A stretch of DNA of 64,000 nt from Sclerotiophoma versabilis. Taxonomy: Eukaryota > Ascomycota > Dothideomycetes > Pleosporales > Didymellaceae. The stretch spans positions 2,480,001 through 2,544,000 of the forward strand of contig JAAROD010000015.1 of the NCBI GenBank assembly GCA_012274445.1, in the 5' to 3' direction. The notes under the pieces are model-generated. The model had not been told where the DNA came from, did not search any database, and saw only the letters and a program-made list of their open reading frames with translations. Below, in pieces: positions 9,831 to 20,780 of the stretch. How positions within the stretch are numbered: the first letter of the stretch is position 1; each line of letters begins with the position of its first letter. The position numbers were made by a program, and so were the translations under genes.

Positions 9831-12169
9831 AGATGACTGGAATCCCTGAAGAGCGCCCTGAACTTTCTTTCCTATCAATAGAAGAATCTTTTGAAGCGCC
9901 TCATTCTCTGACTTTGGTTGCCTGGGGTATCCCTCTTGGCACATTAGCCATTGGGATTATCGGATACAGCTTACTTCAACAGTACGAGCTATTCAGGTCA
10001 TTTAAAACAAAACAGCGTGTGGGCGTGTCTTGCTCGAGCGTAGTGCAACATTATGACCAAGTCTGGTTCCTGCAGTGATCCAGAAGCCTTTTTTTTTCAC
10101 TGCGAAGCCCGGGTAAGGACTACATACTTGTCTCTATAGCGTTCACGTTGCTTAGCCCTCTGCTTATGTGTGCACTCAAGGCCTCGTTATCATGGTTCCT
10201 GGCGGAAGCTGAAGGCCGCCATGATGGACGGCAGTAACCCCTGCTTTTTCTCCTTTCCCGAAGAAAACTGATTAGGTCACTTTTTTGGAGGAAAGGAGAT
10301 TTTGCAAATTACGCGCTAGTTGCGTCAGGTTTGGCCTGCACAAGAAATGTACTGCGGAACTCTACCGCGCAGCAGTAGACCAGGTGAACATATTAATTGT
10401 CTTGTCCTTGCGCCTCCCGAGGCACGCTGCTAGTCCCAGTATCTGAGACTCCGGTACTCAGGTAGTGTTGCGGGAGGGGCGTTGTGGAATGCACGGTGTC
10501 ATAGACGCTTGTGATGGACATTCATGTCAGTGATCGATTGAATGTGAACAACGTAACTTGATACATACATGCGTTGTTGAATGAGAGAATGTGAAGAAAC
10601 TATTCTCAGTGTTACATCAAACAAAAACCTTCATCAACTCAATGGTGGTTGTATTCTCATTCTAATTCATCTAACGCTCCGGATTCCTAATGAACAGAAA
10701 CACGCTTGGCCACTGCGATATGTAAGATTGCCATCTCGACTCGATATTCAGGTGGATCAATCCAATAGATTGACTAGCGCCACCCAAGGTCATGCAGATA
10801 GAAGCGTGAGACTACTCATGCGGGTGATGGGAGAGGCTTGGTGGTGAAGAGCTTGTGATGACTCTCACTGACATTGCAGCACTAGTCCAGCCAAAACGGG
10901 TTTTAACGGCATTTCTCGGCGTATTTGAAATTCTAGAGATTGAGACGGCACCGTACCTCAAGAGTGGTGGGAATGGTGAAACCGTTGACATTGTGGGATC
11001 TGAAGTATTGTGTACCTCCACGCTTCGTGTGAACAACAAAAGGAACCAGCAACTTCCGTAACAATCCATACGAGCCTGCTCAAGTAGATGTTTTTGATAG
11101 ATGCAAGTTTGAAAAGATGCCCGTGAAGCTTGGGTGTGCTGGCGCCTCTTGCACTGTGCGCCCGCGGTATCTGCCGCCTGAGGGCTCGAGTGGCCGGAAT
11201 GGCAGTCCGCAACCACGTTCAGGGCCACCTGTCATGTCAAATTAACAAACTTGTTTCAATTTGGACTCCCAGATATCTCATTCACGACTTTTTTTGCGTT
11301 GATTCCTTTGTGATGCACCGTCACTGTGGTATCTCGAGTTGAGATCACATCGATCGATTGTCACAGCTACCCGAACAATACAACACGCCTATATCAGCTT
11401 CCGCAAGCATCACCGGCACTCGAACACGGCACCTCTCACGATCGCTAGAGACGATGTTGGTACCTTGGCAGGTGTATCACTTGCTGTAACTTGGCCTCGA
11501 TCCGGTGTTAACTGCACGTGGGCGTGGTCCAGACCTCGCTAGCGCATGTCCCTCAACCACAACTCTTCTCCACACCACCAACGATATTCGCCGAAATCTC
11601 CTAGCACTCCTTATCTCATCTTAGCACGTCCCAGGTTCCAACGCCTTTGGCATCTAGCTCGCTCCCTCCGAGCCCAGACATACCCCAGATCTGCGCCAAG
11701 CACGTGGCTCCCGGGCTATCATGACGATCGGAGGCACAGCCGCCAAGTTGCTGGGTCCAGATGTGTAACATGCTTTTGCTATCACACCTAGGAGGTCTTG
11801 GAACCTTACCCCAGACCCATCGAGTTCATCGTCGACTACCAAATTAGGATAATTCCGATACCATAGCACCGGGCAAACGTCTCTTTTAGAGCTAGTTAAT
11901 CTATGCTTCTCGTGAACTCCGGGGTAGAAGGGGCAAATTCTGGGGTAGCTTATGTGGGCATCGGAACGGGTCTGGGGTAATGAGCGATGGAGTAGGGGTT
12001 GATTCTGGGTATATGAGGCTTGTCGTCCTCGTCCATGCTCACGTTCGACATCTCTTCTGTCCTTTTTTGCTAGGATCAGTCGACCTCAACAGCCCTCACA
12101 ACCTTTTTGTACATCTTCAATCCATCTTATCCTCCAACCTTTCAAGACTCTGAGTACCTCCACATCACA
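9831..12169. other. Gene-poor stretch between HET relic and MFS gene
   Basis: About 2.3 kb. An open frame at 9833-10078 with a hydrophobic segment (VAWGIPLGTLAIGIIGYSL) may be the 3' remnant of the HET gene. The rest shows no recognisable protein, RNA gene or repeat. The last 150 bases are CT-rich and form the leader of the transporter gene. Confidence 0.45.
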
Positions 12170-13821
12170 ATGTCTCTTGTCGAAGAGAAAGCCGGCATCA
12201 CTGAGATCGAGCGCGTCGACTCCGCCGAGTCTAAGCTCAACAATGACCGCATCAACACGTTCACCCCAGAGGAGCAGAAGAAGATTATCCGCAAGGTCGA
12301 TTTTCGTCTGATCCCCACCCTTGGTTGCATGTACTGCGTCTCCTTGATGGACAGGACCAACTTGGGTGTCGCCATGGTTGCTGGTATGGGTACCGACCTT
12401 AAGCTCACTGGCGAGCGCTACAGCATCATCGTCTTGCTGTTTTTCATCACATACGTCGCTCTACAGCCTCCTGCGACCGTTGTACTACGCAAGCTCGGCC
12501 CTCGCATCTTCCTTCCATCAATCGTGATCATTTGGGGAGCAGTCATGATTGGCTTTGGATTCGTCAAGGAGTGGCACACTCTTATCCCTCTTCGTCTCCT
12601 CCTCGGTATCTTCGAGGCTGGATTCTTCCCGGGTTCTGCTTATCTCCTGTCTTGCTGGTACCAGCGATTCGAGCTCCAGAAGCGCAACACTGTCTTCTTC
12701 CTCATCGGTATGCTGTCATCGGCCTTCTCCGGCATTCTCGGCTACCTCTTTTCCCTGCTTCAGGGTCACGGTATTCAGGTAAGTTCTAGTAATATATTTG
12801 GGTGGCTACAAATACTTATCATTCACCAGGCTGCTCCATGGCTCGGTGTTCACCACGGTCCTACTAAGGCTAAGCCGACCACTCCTGTCTCCTTCGGGCC
12901 AGGTCTTTCTGGATGGCGATGGATCTTCATCTTCCAAGGTGTCATCACTGTTGTTATCGGTCTAATCGGCTGGTACTTTATCGTCGACTTCCCTGAGCTC
13001 GCCCACAAGCCCGGTATGGGTAAAAAATTCCTCAACAAGGCCGAGGTCGACTTCATCGTCGCCCGCATTGAGAAGGACCGCCACGACGCTCTTCCTGAGG
13101 AATTCAACCTTAAGAAGTACCTCAGCAACGCGCTTGATCTCAAGGTCTGGGGCTTCGCTGCCATCTTCATGCTCACCACTACTATCACCTACGCCATCGC
13201 CTACTTCCTTCCCATCATTCTTAAGGATGGTATGGGCTTCAGCACGGCTGCATCCAACTGTCTCATTGCTCCTCCTTACATCTTTGCCGGCTTCGTCATG
13301 ATGGGCTTCGCGTGGGCAGGCGACAAATGTGAGTATCTTGAAGACGTCAAAGGTCACATAATGCTTGTTTGGGCACTCGGCTAATTTTTATAGATCATCT
13401 CCGCAGCCCTTGGGTAATTGCCAACGGAGTCATGGCCCTCATCGGTCTCCCCATGATTGGATTCTCCAACAACGTCGGCGTCCGCTACACCGGCGTCTTC
13501 CTCGCAACCGCTGCTGCCAACGCCAATGTTCCCGCCGTTCTCACATGGCAGGCCAACAACATCCGCGGCCAGTGGAAGCGTGCTCTCTGCTCCGCCACTC
13601 TTGTCGGTGCTGGTGGCATTGGTGGTATTATTGGTGGCACTGTCTTCCGTACACAGGACAAGCCCCACTACGTGCCTGGCATCACTGCCTGCATGATCGC
13701 TGCTGGTCTTATTGTTGTCATCTCGCTGCTCATGAATCTGAAGTTCTGGAGGGCGAACAAGCGCGCCGATGCTGGTGGAAAGATCATCGAGGGTCTTGAG
13801 GGCTTTAGGTATACTTTGTAA
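12170..13821 (+). CDS. MFS transporter, anion:cation symporter (allantoate permease/Tna1-like)
   Basis: Plasma-membrane proton symporter of the Dal5/Tna1 group that takes up organic anions such as nicotinate, allantoate or related acids; the substrate cannot be read from sequence. Exons are 12170-12778, 12830-13328 and 13394-13821, giving 511 residues. The first membrane helix carries SLMDRTNLGVA, the family hallmark, followed by PLRLLLGIFEAGFFPGSAYL and later LTWQANNIRGQWKRA. About twelve helices can be traced. Intron 1 (12779-12829, 51 nt) is in frame and free of stops but has a normal GTAAGT donor and CACCAG acceptor and interrupts the loop after the sixth helix. Intron 2 (13329-13393) restores Tyr-His-Leu. 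The start has context ACAATG. Confidence 0.9.
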
Positions 13822-14443
13822 TCTGTCATGAGATGCCCTAATGTTAGTTGCCTGACGCGGGTATCCGCCACGAATAATATATCTGTTCAACAAACACCTG
13901 TGTTTGGCTCTACTTGTTAGTGTTCTGTTTATCATTCCCACTACGCTTCGCGTTGATGAGAAAGTACGCAAGCGAATAAACGCGCTGTGTGGGCAATCTT
14001 TGAGGTCAGCATGATCAGTCAGGATTCTTCGGCTGCACTATGAACAGAATCCAGGTTCCCCAGTATGGCCTGCAATCTAATAAGTACGCAACTAGGAACA
14101 AATTTAGGCATCAGTGTTACAACGGGGCGATGTTCGACCTGCAGAACTGGATGCAGTCTCCAACCGAGGCCGACAACTTGCCAGTCAATATCATCGCGGC
14201 AGCAAACGGGACAAGTCTAAATTCAAAATTGGAGTACAATTGATTAAGTACAGTTCATTAAATCATTCACTCCATCCTCCGTCCCAATCATTTGAAAGGA
14301 ATGTGCAGAAACTCCATGCCATGCTAACATTCATCCATCGACGAAGAACACCAGTGCTATGCCTTGCTAAACCCAAAGGAGCGAAAATTCGTCGTCGTAA
14401 TCTTCGTCAAATCCATCACACTCGCGCGTTTTCATTGAAGGTC
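13822..14443. other. Convergent 3' intergenic region
   Basis: Lies between the transporter (+) and the small heat-shock gene (-), so it holds two 3' ends. I see no coding frame or repeat. Confidence 0.5.
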
Positions 14444-15133
14444 TTACTCGATGCTGACCTTCCTTGACTGAGGAGCAGTAGCCTTCGGGACCACAATGCT
14501 CAAGATACCGTTCTTGAGACTAGCCTTGACCGCGTCCTGATCGACACGGGCAGGGAAAGCGAAGCTGCGGTGGAACGAGCCAACCGAGCGCTCGCTGACC
14601 CAATATTTGTGCTTGGGCTCCTCCTTCCTGGCGACCTCTTGCTGGTCAGACTGCTTAGTGACTTGAGTGCCCTTGTTCGTAGACGCAGGGGACTCGTCCT
14701 CGACGGTGGGCTGGTGCGACTCAATCTTCTTTTGCTCCTCGCCGTTTTCGATGGCAGTAGGGCGTTGACCCTCTTCACGGACGTGCTCGTGCTTGCCTGA
14801 GATGGTCAGGGTGTTGTTGTCAGTCCACTCGATGTTGATGTTCTTCTGCTCGACGCCAGGGAGCTCGCCGTGCAGCTCGTAGGCCTCCTTGGTCTCCTTA
14901 ACATCGAACTTGGGTGTGAAAGAGCGGATGCTCTGGAATTGTTGGTCAACATCGCGGAAAGCCTGACGATCATACTCGTCGAAGAGACGGAAGATGGGAG
15001 CGAACTCCTGAGTGAAGCGTGGGAAGAGAGACATTGTTGCTGGGGTAGTTGTGAAGGCGCGTGTGGTTGTTGGCTTGGTGATGCGGTTGAGTTGTTGTGG
15101 AATTCGGCGGATTGTTGTGCGCAGTGATTGCAT
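14444..15133 (-). CDS. Small heat-shock protein, Hsp30/Hsp20 family, with optional mitochondrial-type extension
   Basis: ATP-independent holdase. The common start of the family, MSLFPRFTQEFAPIFRL, is at 15034 and gives 196 residues. It is followed by an alpha-crystallin domain (FDVKETKEAYELHGELPGV ... NGILSIVVPKA) interrupted by a charged insert, as is normal in fungal Hsp30. An in-frame ATG at 15133 adds 33 residues rich in Arg, Ser and Thr with no acidic residue, MQSLRTTIRRIPQQLNR..RAFTTTPAT, which reads like a mitochondrial presequence. The upstream ATG has T at -3 (weak), the inner one has A (strong). The stop is at 14446-14444 and no intron is needed. Family identity is secure; the longer form is an inference and I give the outer limits. 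Confidence 0.88.
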   Translation of the reverse strand: MQSLRTTIRRIPQQLNRITKPTTTRAFTTTPATMSLFPRFTQEFAPIFRLFDEYDRQAFRDVDQQFQSIRSFTPKFDVKETKEAYELHGELPGVEQKNINIEWTDNNTLTISGKHEHVREEGQRPTAIENGEEQKKIESHQPTVEDESPASTNKGTQVTKQSDQQEVARKEEPKHKYWVSERSVGSFHRSFAFPARVDQDAVKASLKNGILSIVVPKATAPQSRKVSIE

Positions 15134-15189
15134 AGAAGAGCTGATGATTCTTGTTCTGAAGATGGACTTGAGAGCGTTGATTGAGTTGC

Positions 15190-15218
15190 ATATATACTTG
15201 AGCATCAAGTTTCGAGAA
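15190..15218 (-). promoter_or_regulatory. TATA box and heat-shock-element-like motif of the Hsp30 gene
   Basis: A TATATA run lies at about 15191-15196, some 57 bases upstream of the ATG at 15133, and TTCGAGAA (TTCnnGAA, the core inverted repeat bound by heat-shock factor) at 15211-15218. The placement suits transcription to the left. Only one inverted repeat is evident, so HSF control is suggestive only. Confidence 0.45.
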
Positions 15219-15595
15219 GCATCGTGATCTTACGTGACGTTGTTCGACAGATGTCTGTTACTGTCGTAAAGGTGGTGTGAGCGAAACAGAAAGATGCTTG
15301 GAGACGGTTCGGGCCATTTCCAGAGCGTTCGATGATGCAACATCTCATGATGCCAACAACCTTGTGCTTCGATGGTGATCACCAGTTTGCTCCAAAGGTT
15401 TATGTGATGCTTATACCGGTCCAATCACATTCTCAACCTCCGCAGTGGATCGAAGATGACATCCGGAAGCAGCCGTCTCGAAGTTTCCGCCAAGAGTCAC
15501 GTGATATCCCTTTCAGCGGCTTTCCAGCTCTGTGTACATCCAGCCAGGATTGCATCAAGCTGACGATTGGGAATGGGAGTTTCGATAACTGTGCC

Positions 15596-15940
15596 TCAAT
15601 GAAGATCGCGAATTCCTGGGTCTTGATAGATTTCGAGCTGTCTACGGCCCCTTCGCAAAAGATATTCGATCGTGCCAAAGTCTTTCTTGCCAATTCCTTG
15701 GTTTTTGTGGAATTCAGCTCTACAGACTGTCAGTCAGAATATTGATCGATTCTGTATACATGTCCAATACCTTGTAAAGTCTCGAAAATGCGATCGTGTA
15801 TCCTGTACTGTCAGTCACGTGAATGCGAAATGCGAAATGCATGGCTATGGTCGTCATACCGCAGGCTTTCCCCTCATAGCTCGTAAGCACTGACGATACA
15901 ATGACAGTACGTCTCGTTGCAGACCTGACAGTCGCGCCAT
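15596..15940 (-). CDS. SDH6: Succinate dehydrogenase assembly factor 1 (SDHAF1/Sdh6, LYR protein)
   Basis: Mitochondrial matrix LYR protein needed for iron-sulphur insertion and maturation of the SDHB subunit of complex II. Three exons: 15940-15860, 15802-15771 and 15719-15596, with introns 15859-15803 (GTATGA...CTGAC...TACAG) and 15770-15720 (GTATTG...CTGAC...TGTAG). The product is 78 residues, close to the 79 of yeast Sdh6. It starts MARLSGLQRDVLSLYRQCLR, so the LYR tripeptide is at residues 14-16, continues DTRSHFRDFTRAEF and ends KKDFGTIEYLLRRGRRQLE..GIRDLH, matching the KDFxTIExLLRxGxxxL pattern and Arg-rich tail of the family. No single open frame covers it. The exons fit in frame, phase and motif; identity from memory of the family is strong. 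Confidence 0.88.
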
Positions 15941-16664
15941 GTCGATTAGTTGAGGTTGCCTGAAGTGTGATGGCGATAAGTGATGTCAAGATTCAAGATC
16001 GAAGCCTCGGAGCCACTCCGGGTAAGGCCGAAGCATTGATCACTCACTGACCTTGACGTTTGCGACGACGACAGTTCACCAAACTCGTACATAGTTCACT
16101 TGAAAGCTTCGTAGGCTGTACAACGTATGAGCTGCGAAGCTGGGTCACTGTGATCGGTGTCACTCTTACGCCTGTAGGATGGCCACATGCAGACCCCGCA
16201 ATGCCAACACAGCGCCCGGCCGCGGGATGGAAGTATATCTCGTTCAGATCGCTCCCTTAGCTCTCACTGCCTGTTGGACTTCAATGTCTCAGACACTTCT
16301 GTTGTATTGTTATTACTAATGATAGAATGAAAGAAGTGCTTTGTTCTTGAGTCAGCTTCCGATAGGGTAATAAGAAGTATACAGTCTATGTGCACTAATA
16401 TAATCAAGAGAGCAATGAAAACCATAGGATGAAGGGTTACGAACATAATCAGCAGCCTGCACCCCTCCAACTCGATCAATGAGTAGCCAATATCATGTTC
16501 CGTTCGAGCAAAGAAAGGGGACGTTCGTTGAGGTATTACAGCCAGCAAGCAATGTCGCAGGAGAGACGTGAAAAGTCGTTCGCAGCTTGCACCACACGTG
16601 CGACTAGCAACTGCAACCAGTGCTCGAAGCTGTTCACAGAACTAGCCAGTGATCTCTTGTTCCC
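15941..16664. other. Intergenic upstream of SDHAF1
   Basis: About 0.7 kb between the end of the next minus-strand gene and the SDHAF1 start. No recognisable coding or RNA feature. Confidence 0.45.
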
Positions 16665-17611
16665 TCAGCAGCGGCCCTCAGACCGTGCACTGTCAGTTAT
16701 CCGTTCACCAGCATGATGAAACTGGCTGTTGTATAGATCCCACTCCGAGTAAGGATGCGGGGGAGAGGGACCGAGGTCGCGCCTGTAAGTCTCATCCTCG
16801 TTTGTCATCGTAGAGCAGTGCGATGGAGTATGGCTCTCTGAGAAGGCCGCTGAGACTGCTGCAGTATAGCTGTAATGAGCGGCGGTAGCAGCGATACTAA
16901 TGTGTTCACTGTGGCCCGAAACGGTATTTGGGGTGTGTTCACGAGTTGGTGTTGGAGTACTTCCTTGTGTCTTCTCAGATGGAGCTGTCATTCTGTCAGT
17001 ACATGCCTTGTTAGTCCAAATGCGAAATGAACAAGAGTCGGAAGAACGAAGACTTTGGTCCTAATTGGTCTCATTCAAAGGCGCCTTAGAAGACATTTAG
17101 TGCTGCACCTTGCACGGCTGTGACCCAGGGTAGCTACTTGCAGGTACTTATCAACCGGTCGCAATGGGTGACAGTGAAGAGGAGACGTGTTGAACTCACT
17201 GGATCTGCGGTTGCGTCTGTGCCCCTTAGAGCGTTGACGTTGGAGCTCATAAAATTTCTCAAGCGCGATGTAAGATCTATCTCGTACTGGAATACCCGTA
17301 GGCGTAGGTGGTGAGTTGCGTTGTAGTCTTTCACCGTTCCTATGCTGTAGATGGTCTGTATGCGATGTGTGGGGCAGAGCTACGCCATGCTCCAATGTCG
17401 CAGCCTCGTCTTCGCTGACATCGACATAGTCTGGATAAATTGGAAAGGAACCCTTCCTCGACCCTGAATGGAAGTGGGTGCCTACGTGTTCAAGGCAAGC
17501 AGCGTCAGGAGCTACAGGCGGGGTCGCCACGATATAGCTGCATCTGATACTGGTATCCTCTTCGCAGGTGAGGATCCGGTGAATGTCAGCCTGACTAGAA
17601 AGAGCGGACAT
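16665..17611 (-). CDS. Hypothetical protein (low-complexity, unrecognised)
   Basis: I do not recognise this protein. My model has exons 17611-17200 and 16984-16665, 243 residues, joined by an intron 17199-16985 with a GTGAGT donor and AATGACAG acceptor (ACTGAC branch nearby). The N-terminal half has an acidic stretch (YPDYVDVSEDEAATLEH) and a basic segment (QRQRSKGHRRNRRS); the C-terminal half is Ser/Thr/His-rich. Open frame also extends upstream of the chosen Met to about 17706, where TTTCAG looks like an acceptor, so further 5' exons are possible. No signal peptide or membrane helix in the part modelled. It could be a lineage-specific gene; the start is unsure. Confidence 0.42.
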
Positions 17612-19541
17612 GTTGCCTGGTTTGCGAGGCTGAAGCGGTGATTGTTCGAGCCGGCGGTGAGTAAGACGAGGGCGCGGAGGTGTGATGTGATCAACAAAGT
17701 GGCACTCTGAAATTAAAGTGGTTAAGGCAACATCCTTTACGAGGATCAGCAGTTGCCGCAAATACTTAGCTATCAAGAGAGTCTCTGAAGACGTCGATAG
17801 TTGTGGTGGAATCAAGCACACAGAGAAGTAGCGAGGCGACTTCTATTAGTCCATCCAACGAACACCGGAAGGGAGGGTGTTTGCATGAACCACATACTGG
17901 CTGCTTAGAGGTGTGTGCGCAAGGCATTCGTTTCAGAGGCACCGTTTCTCTTTGCACCTCCCGACCGCTTGCCACAACGATGGGTCCATTGGCTCGAGAT
18001 GTGAATGATTACCGGGCAACAGCCCGGAGTGGTCAAGCTGTGAGAACCAACAAGCGCGAGAGGCTAATCCTACCGCTTACCATTCGAGTGGGTTCTTGAA
18101 GGGACGCCATCAGAACCGCACTGGAGCATTCGCAGCTGGCTCCAGAGCCTGTCCTGGAGGCCCTATTGCGCCAGGCCCGTTGCATTGGCGCTTGAGCCGA
18201 ATCGTTGGGAACATGCAAGCACCTCAAGATTCGCTTTGTGCATTAGGGCCTGTCAGCAAGAGTCATCATCTCTTGCTGTATCACCATATTGTCAGGAACA
18301 GCCGAATGTCGAGAGTTGACCCGTGCAGAGTCGGTGGGCCATACGCGTCGGAGCCTATTGCGAGCAGGTGACGTGCTTAGATTTGTGGAGCAGAATCGGC
18401 CGTCACCGATAGAGGACATGCTCCAAGGCCGTGATAGAGAAAAAACGATATGCGTGATCATTGTCAGGATGTAAACACTGACGTATGCCTATGTGATACC
18501 ATCCATGTTTTGCGCATGTACATAGTATCATGCTCAAGATCACAATCAGCGAAACAAATGTTGGCTCGTCTTTACAGATATCGGGCTAACGTACTGTAAA
18601 AGGGTAATGGTGCACTGCGCTCACAGTAAATATCGACGATCAACCGGAGAGCTTGAGAGAGGGCGCGCGCTGCATGCAGGGTCCTTTCACCGGTGGCCTG
18701 TGACTTTTAAGCCATACTCGTGGTATGCAAGCCACTACAACGAAGGAGCTGCATGCTTGTATATGCAGAGGCCCCAGTCGAATGGTCTCTGGAAACTACG
18801 GATTCGGCAGCAGCGACACCTTCGCACGACCATCCCCCTGATGTAAGCATGGGCAGTAACTGATTGCAAAGATGTCGGGTTCCAAATATGCAGATGCTAG
18901 CAACCGAGGTGTAGGCTATGTCACATAACCCGGCTCGCTTGTGACATTACCGATGCCTCTCGGTACAGGTGTCTGTTGTGTACATGCTAGAGCATACATA
19001 CCCTTGGCATTGTCCAGATATGGATTTGTCCGAAAGTTCGATGTGCGCAAGGCGGCGTTTGCGAAACTTTGCCTAAACACATCAGTGATGGTTGTTCACT
19101 TCACCAATCGAAAGACGCGAGCACGGCATAGAATGTGGGGGCACCTCTTAGATGAAAGGAATGTTTCGAAAGTGGGGCATCTGAACTCGGGGATGCCGGT
19201 TGTGCACAACAGCATGACGGCCTGCGAGTTCCCAATGCGGATATTGTCCATGATGTTGGGTCAGTAAGGCTGGGCTTTGTTTAGAGAGCTTTGCGAGGGT
19301 ACCACGTGTGTGATGGTGTTGGTTTCCTGATCGAGGTTGTTAAGCCGCAATATCGCAACGCGCACAACTGCACCAATCCGCACCCTGCAGCTTCGAGCAG
19401 ATGTGTGAAAGACTTTTGATATTCATGCATGCTCGCACGTATGGTATATGACCGTCAATGTTGCACTTGAGCGCCGGTAACGCCGTGCCGTCCCAATGTC
19501 GCGTCTCGAACGTGAGTAATTGTGAAAAGAGAAAGAGCGCT
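17612..19541. other. Gene-poor stretch, nothing recognised
   Basis: About 1.9 kb. Possible 5' exons of the preceding hypothetical gene may reach into 17612-17980. From 18000 to 19541 I see only short unconvincing frames on both strands; the right end must contain the 3' end of the DAHP synthase transcript. Confidence 0.4.
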
Positions 19542-20780
19542 CTATGCGCCATTGCGAAGCGATCTCCTCTTCGCGACGGCAGTGGCCAGGTCCTCGAGCA
19601 CCTTCTCGGTGTCTTCCCAGTTGATGCAAGCGTCTGTGATTGAGACACCGTATTGCAGACCCTCCTTGCCTTCCTTGGGGACCTTCTGGTTGCCTAGCCA
19701 TTATGTTAGCATGCGACACAGTTATGATTACGTCGGCAAACTGACCCTCATTAATGTTGCTCTCGATCATAACGCCCATAATGCCTGTTTCGCCGGCAGC
19801 GATCTGCTCGGCGAGGACGTGCGCAACCTTGGGCTGGTTCTTGTGGTTCTTCTCGGAATTGCCGTGGCTGCAATCGACCATCAAGCGCGCGTTGAGACCC
19901 TTTCTCTCGAGAGCCTCGCGCGCCTCCTTGATGCTGACCTCGTCGTAGTTTGTGCCCTTCTTTCCACCACGGAGGATGACGAAGCAGTCATCGTTACCAA
20001 CGGTACCGACAATGGCGACAACACCAGGCTTAGTGACAGAGAGGAAGTGGTGAGGGTGCTTGACGGAGCCAATGGCGTCCACAGCGACGTCGAGGGTACC
20101 GTCTGTACCGTTCTTGAAGCCAACAGGGAAAGAAAGACCAGAGGCAAGCTCGCGGTGGAGCTGGGACTCTGTTGTCCTGGCGCCAATGGCACCTACACTC
20201 AGCAGATCGGCCAAGAACTGAGGAGAGATGGTATCCAACATCTCGCTGGCGAGAGGCATGCCCTTCTCAGTCAAGTCGACAAAGAGCTGCCTTGAGACAC
20301 GCAGGCCCTTGTTGATCTTGAAAGTGTTGTCAATGTCCGGGTCGTTGATCAGACCCTTCCATCCAACTGTTGTGCGGGGCTTCTCGAGGTAGGAGCGCAT
20401 GACGATGAGGAGGTCATCCTGGTACTTCTCCTTCAATTTAATGAGGCGGTCGCAGTAGTCGAGGGCAGCTTTGGGGTCGTGGATCGAGCAGGGGCCAATA
20501 ACAACGAGGAGCCTGCCGTTCTTGTCACGGCCTTGAACGACCTCGACGGTCTCATTGCGGCCCTTGAGAACGGTTTCTCTGGACTTTGCCGATTGGGGAA
20601 TTTCGCTCTGGAGAAGGTCTGGAGGTGTGAGGGGGTTGTAGCCGCGAATGCGCCAGTCCTCAGAGTTGGCAGCATCGCCAACCGACTTGTTCTCGATGTA
20701 GAACTACGTAGCTTGGTTAGAAAGTGCAACTGGTGGGGTAGTGGCGGGGCATCAGAGCAGATGTGGATACTCACAGACAT
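19542..20780 (-). CDS. ARO3: 3-deoxy-D-arabino-heptulosonate 7-phosphate (DAHP) synthase, Aro3-type
   Basis: First enzyme of the shikimate pathway: condenses phosphoenolpyruvate and erythrose 4-phosphate. Exons 20780-20775 (just ATG TCT), 20703-19746 and 19693-19542 give 371 residues. The N-terminus reads EDWRIRGYNPLTPPDLLQ, closer to yeast Aro3 (Phe-sensitive isozyme) than to Aro4. Catalytic-core blocks are all present: VVIGPCSIHDPKAAL, YLEKPRTTVGWKGL, GAIGARTTESQLHRELASG, GFKNGTDGT, DCSHGNSEKNH and ESNINEGNQ. Introns 20774-20704 and 19745-19694 have GTGAGT and GTCAGT donors. It is divergent from the 3-dehydroshikimate dehydratase gene at 21494. A GAGTCA (reverse TGACTC, Gcn4/CpcA-like) lies about 120 bases upstream. 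Isozyme type is an inference from the N-terminus only. Confidence 0.95.

Noticed and set aside
10581..11061. Open frames in the gap between HET relic and transporter
   Set aside because: No motif, inconsistent codon use, no splice partners.
18941..19267. 108-codon plus-strand frame in the gap left of DAHP synthase
   Set aside because: No recognisable motif or splice signals; composition like non-coding DNA.
19522..20295. 257-codon plus-strand frame across DAHP synthase
   Set aside because: Antisense shadow; the minus strand carries all enzyme motifs.
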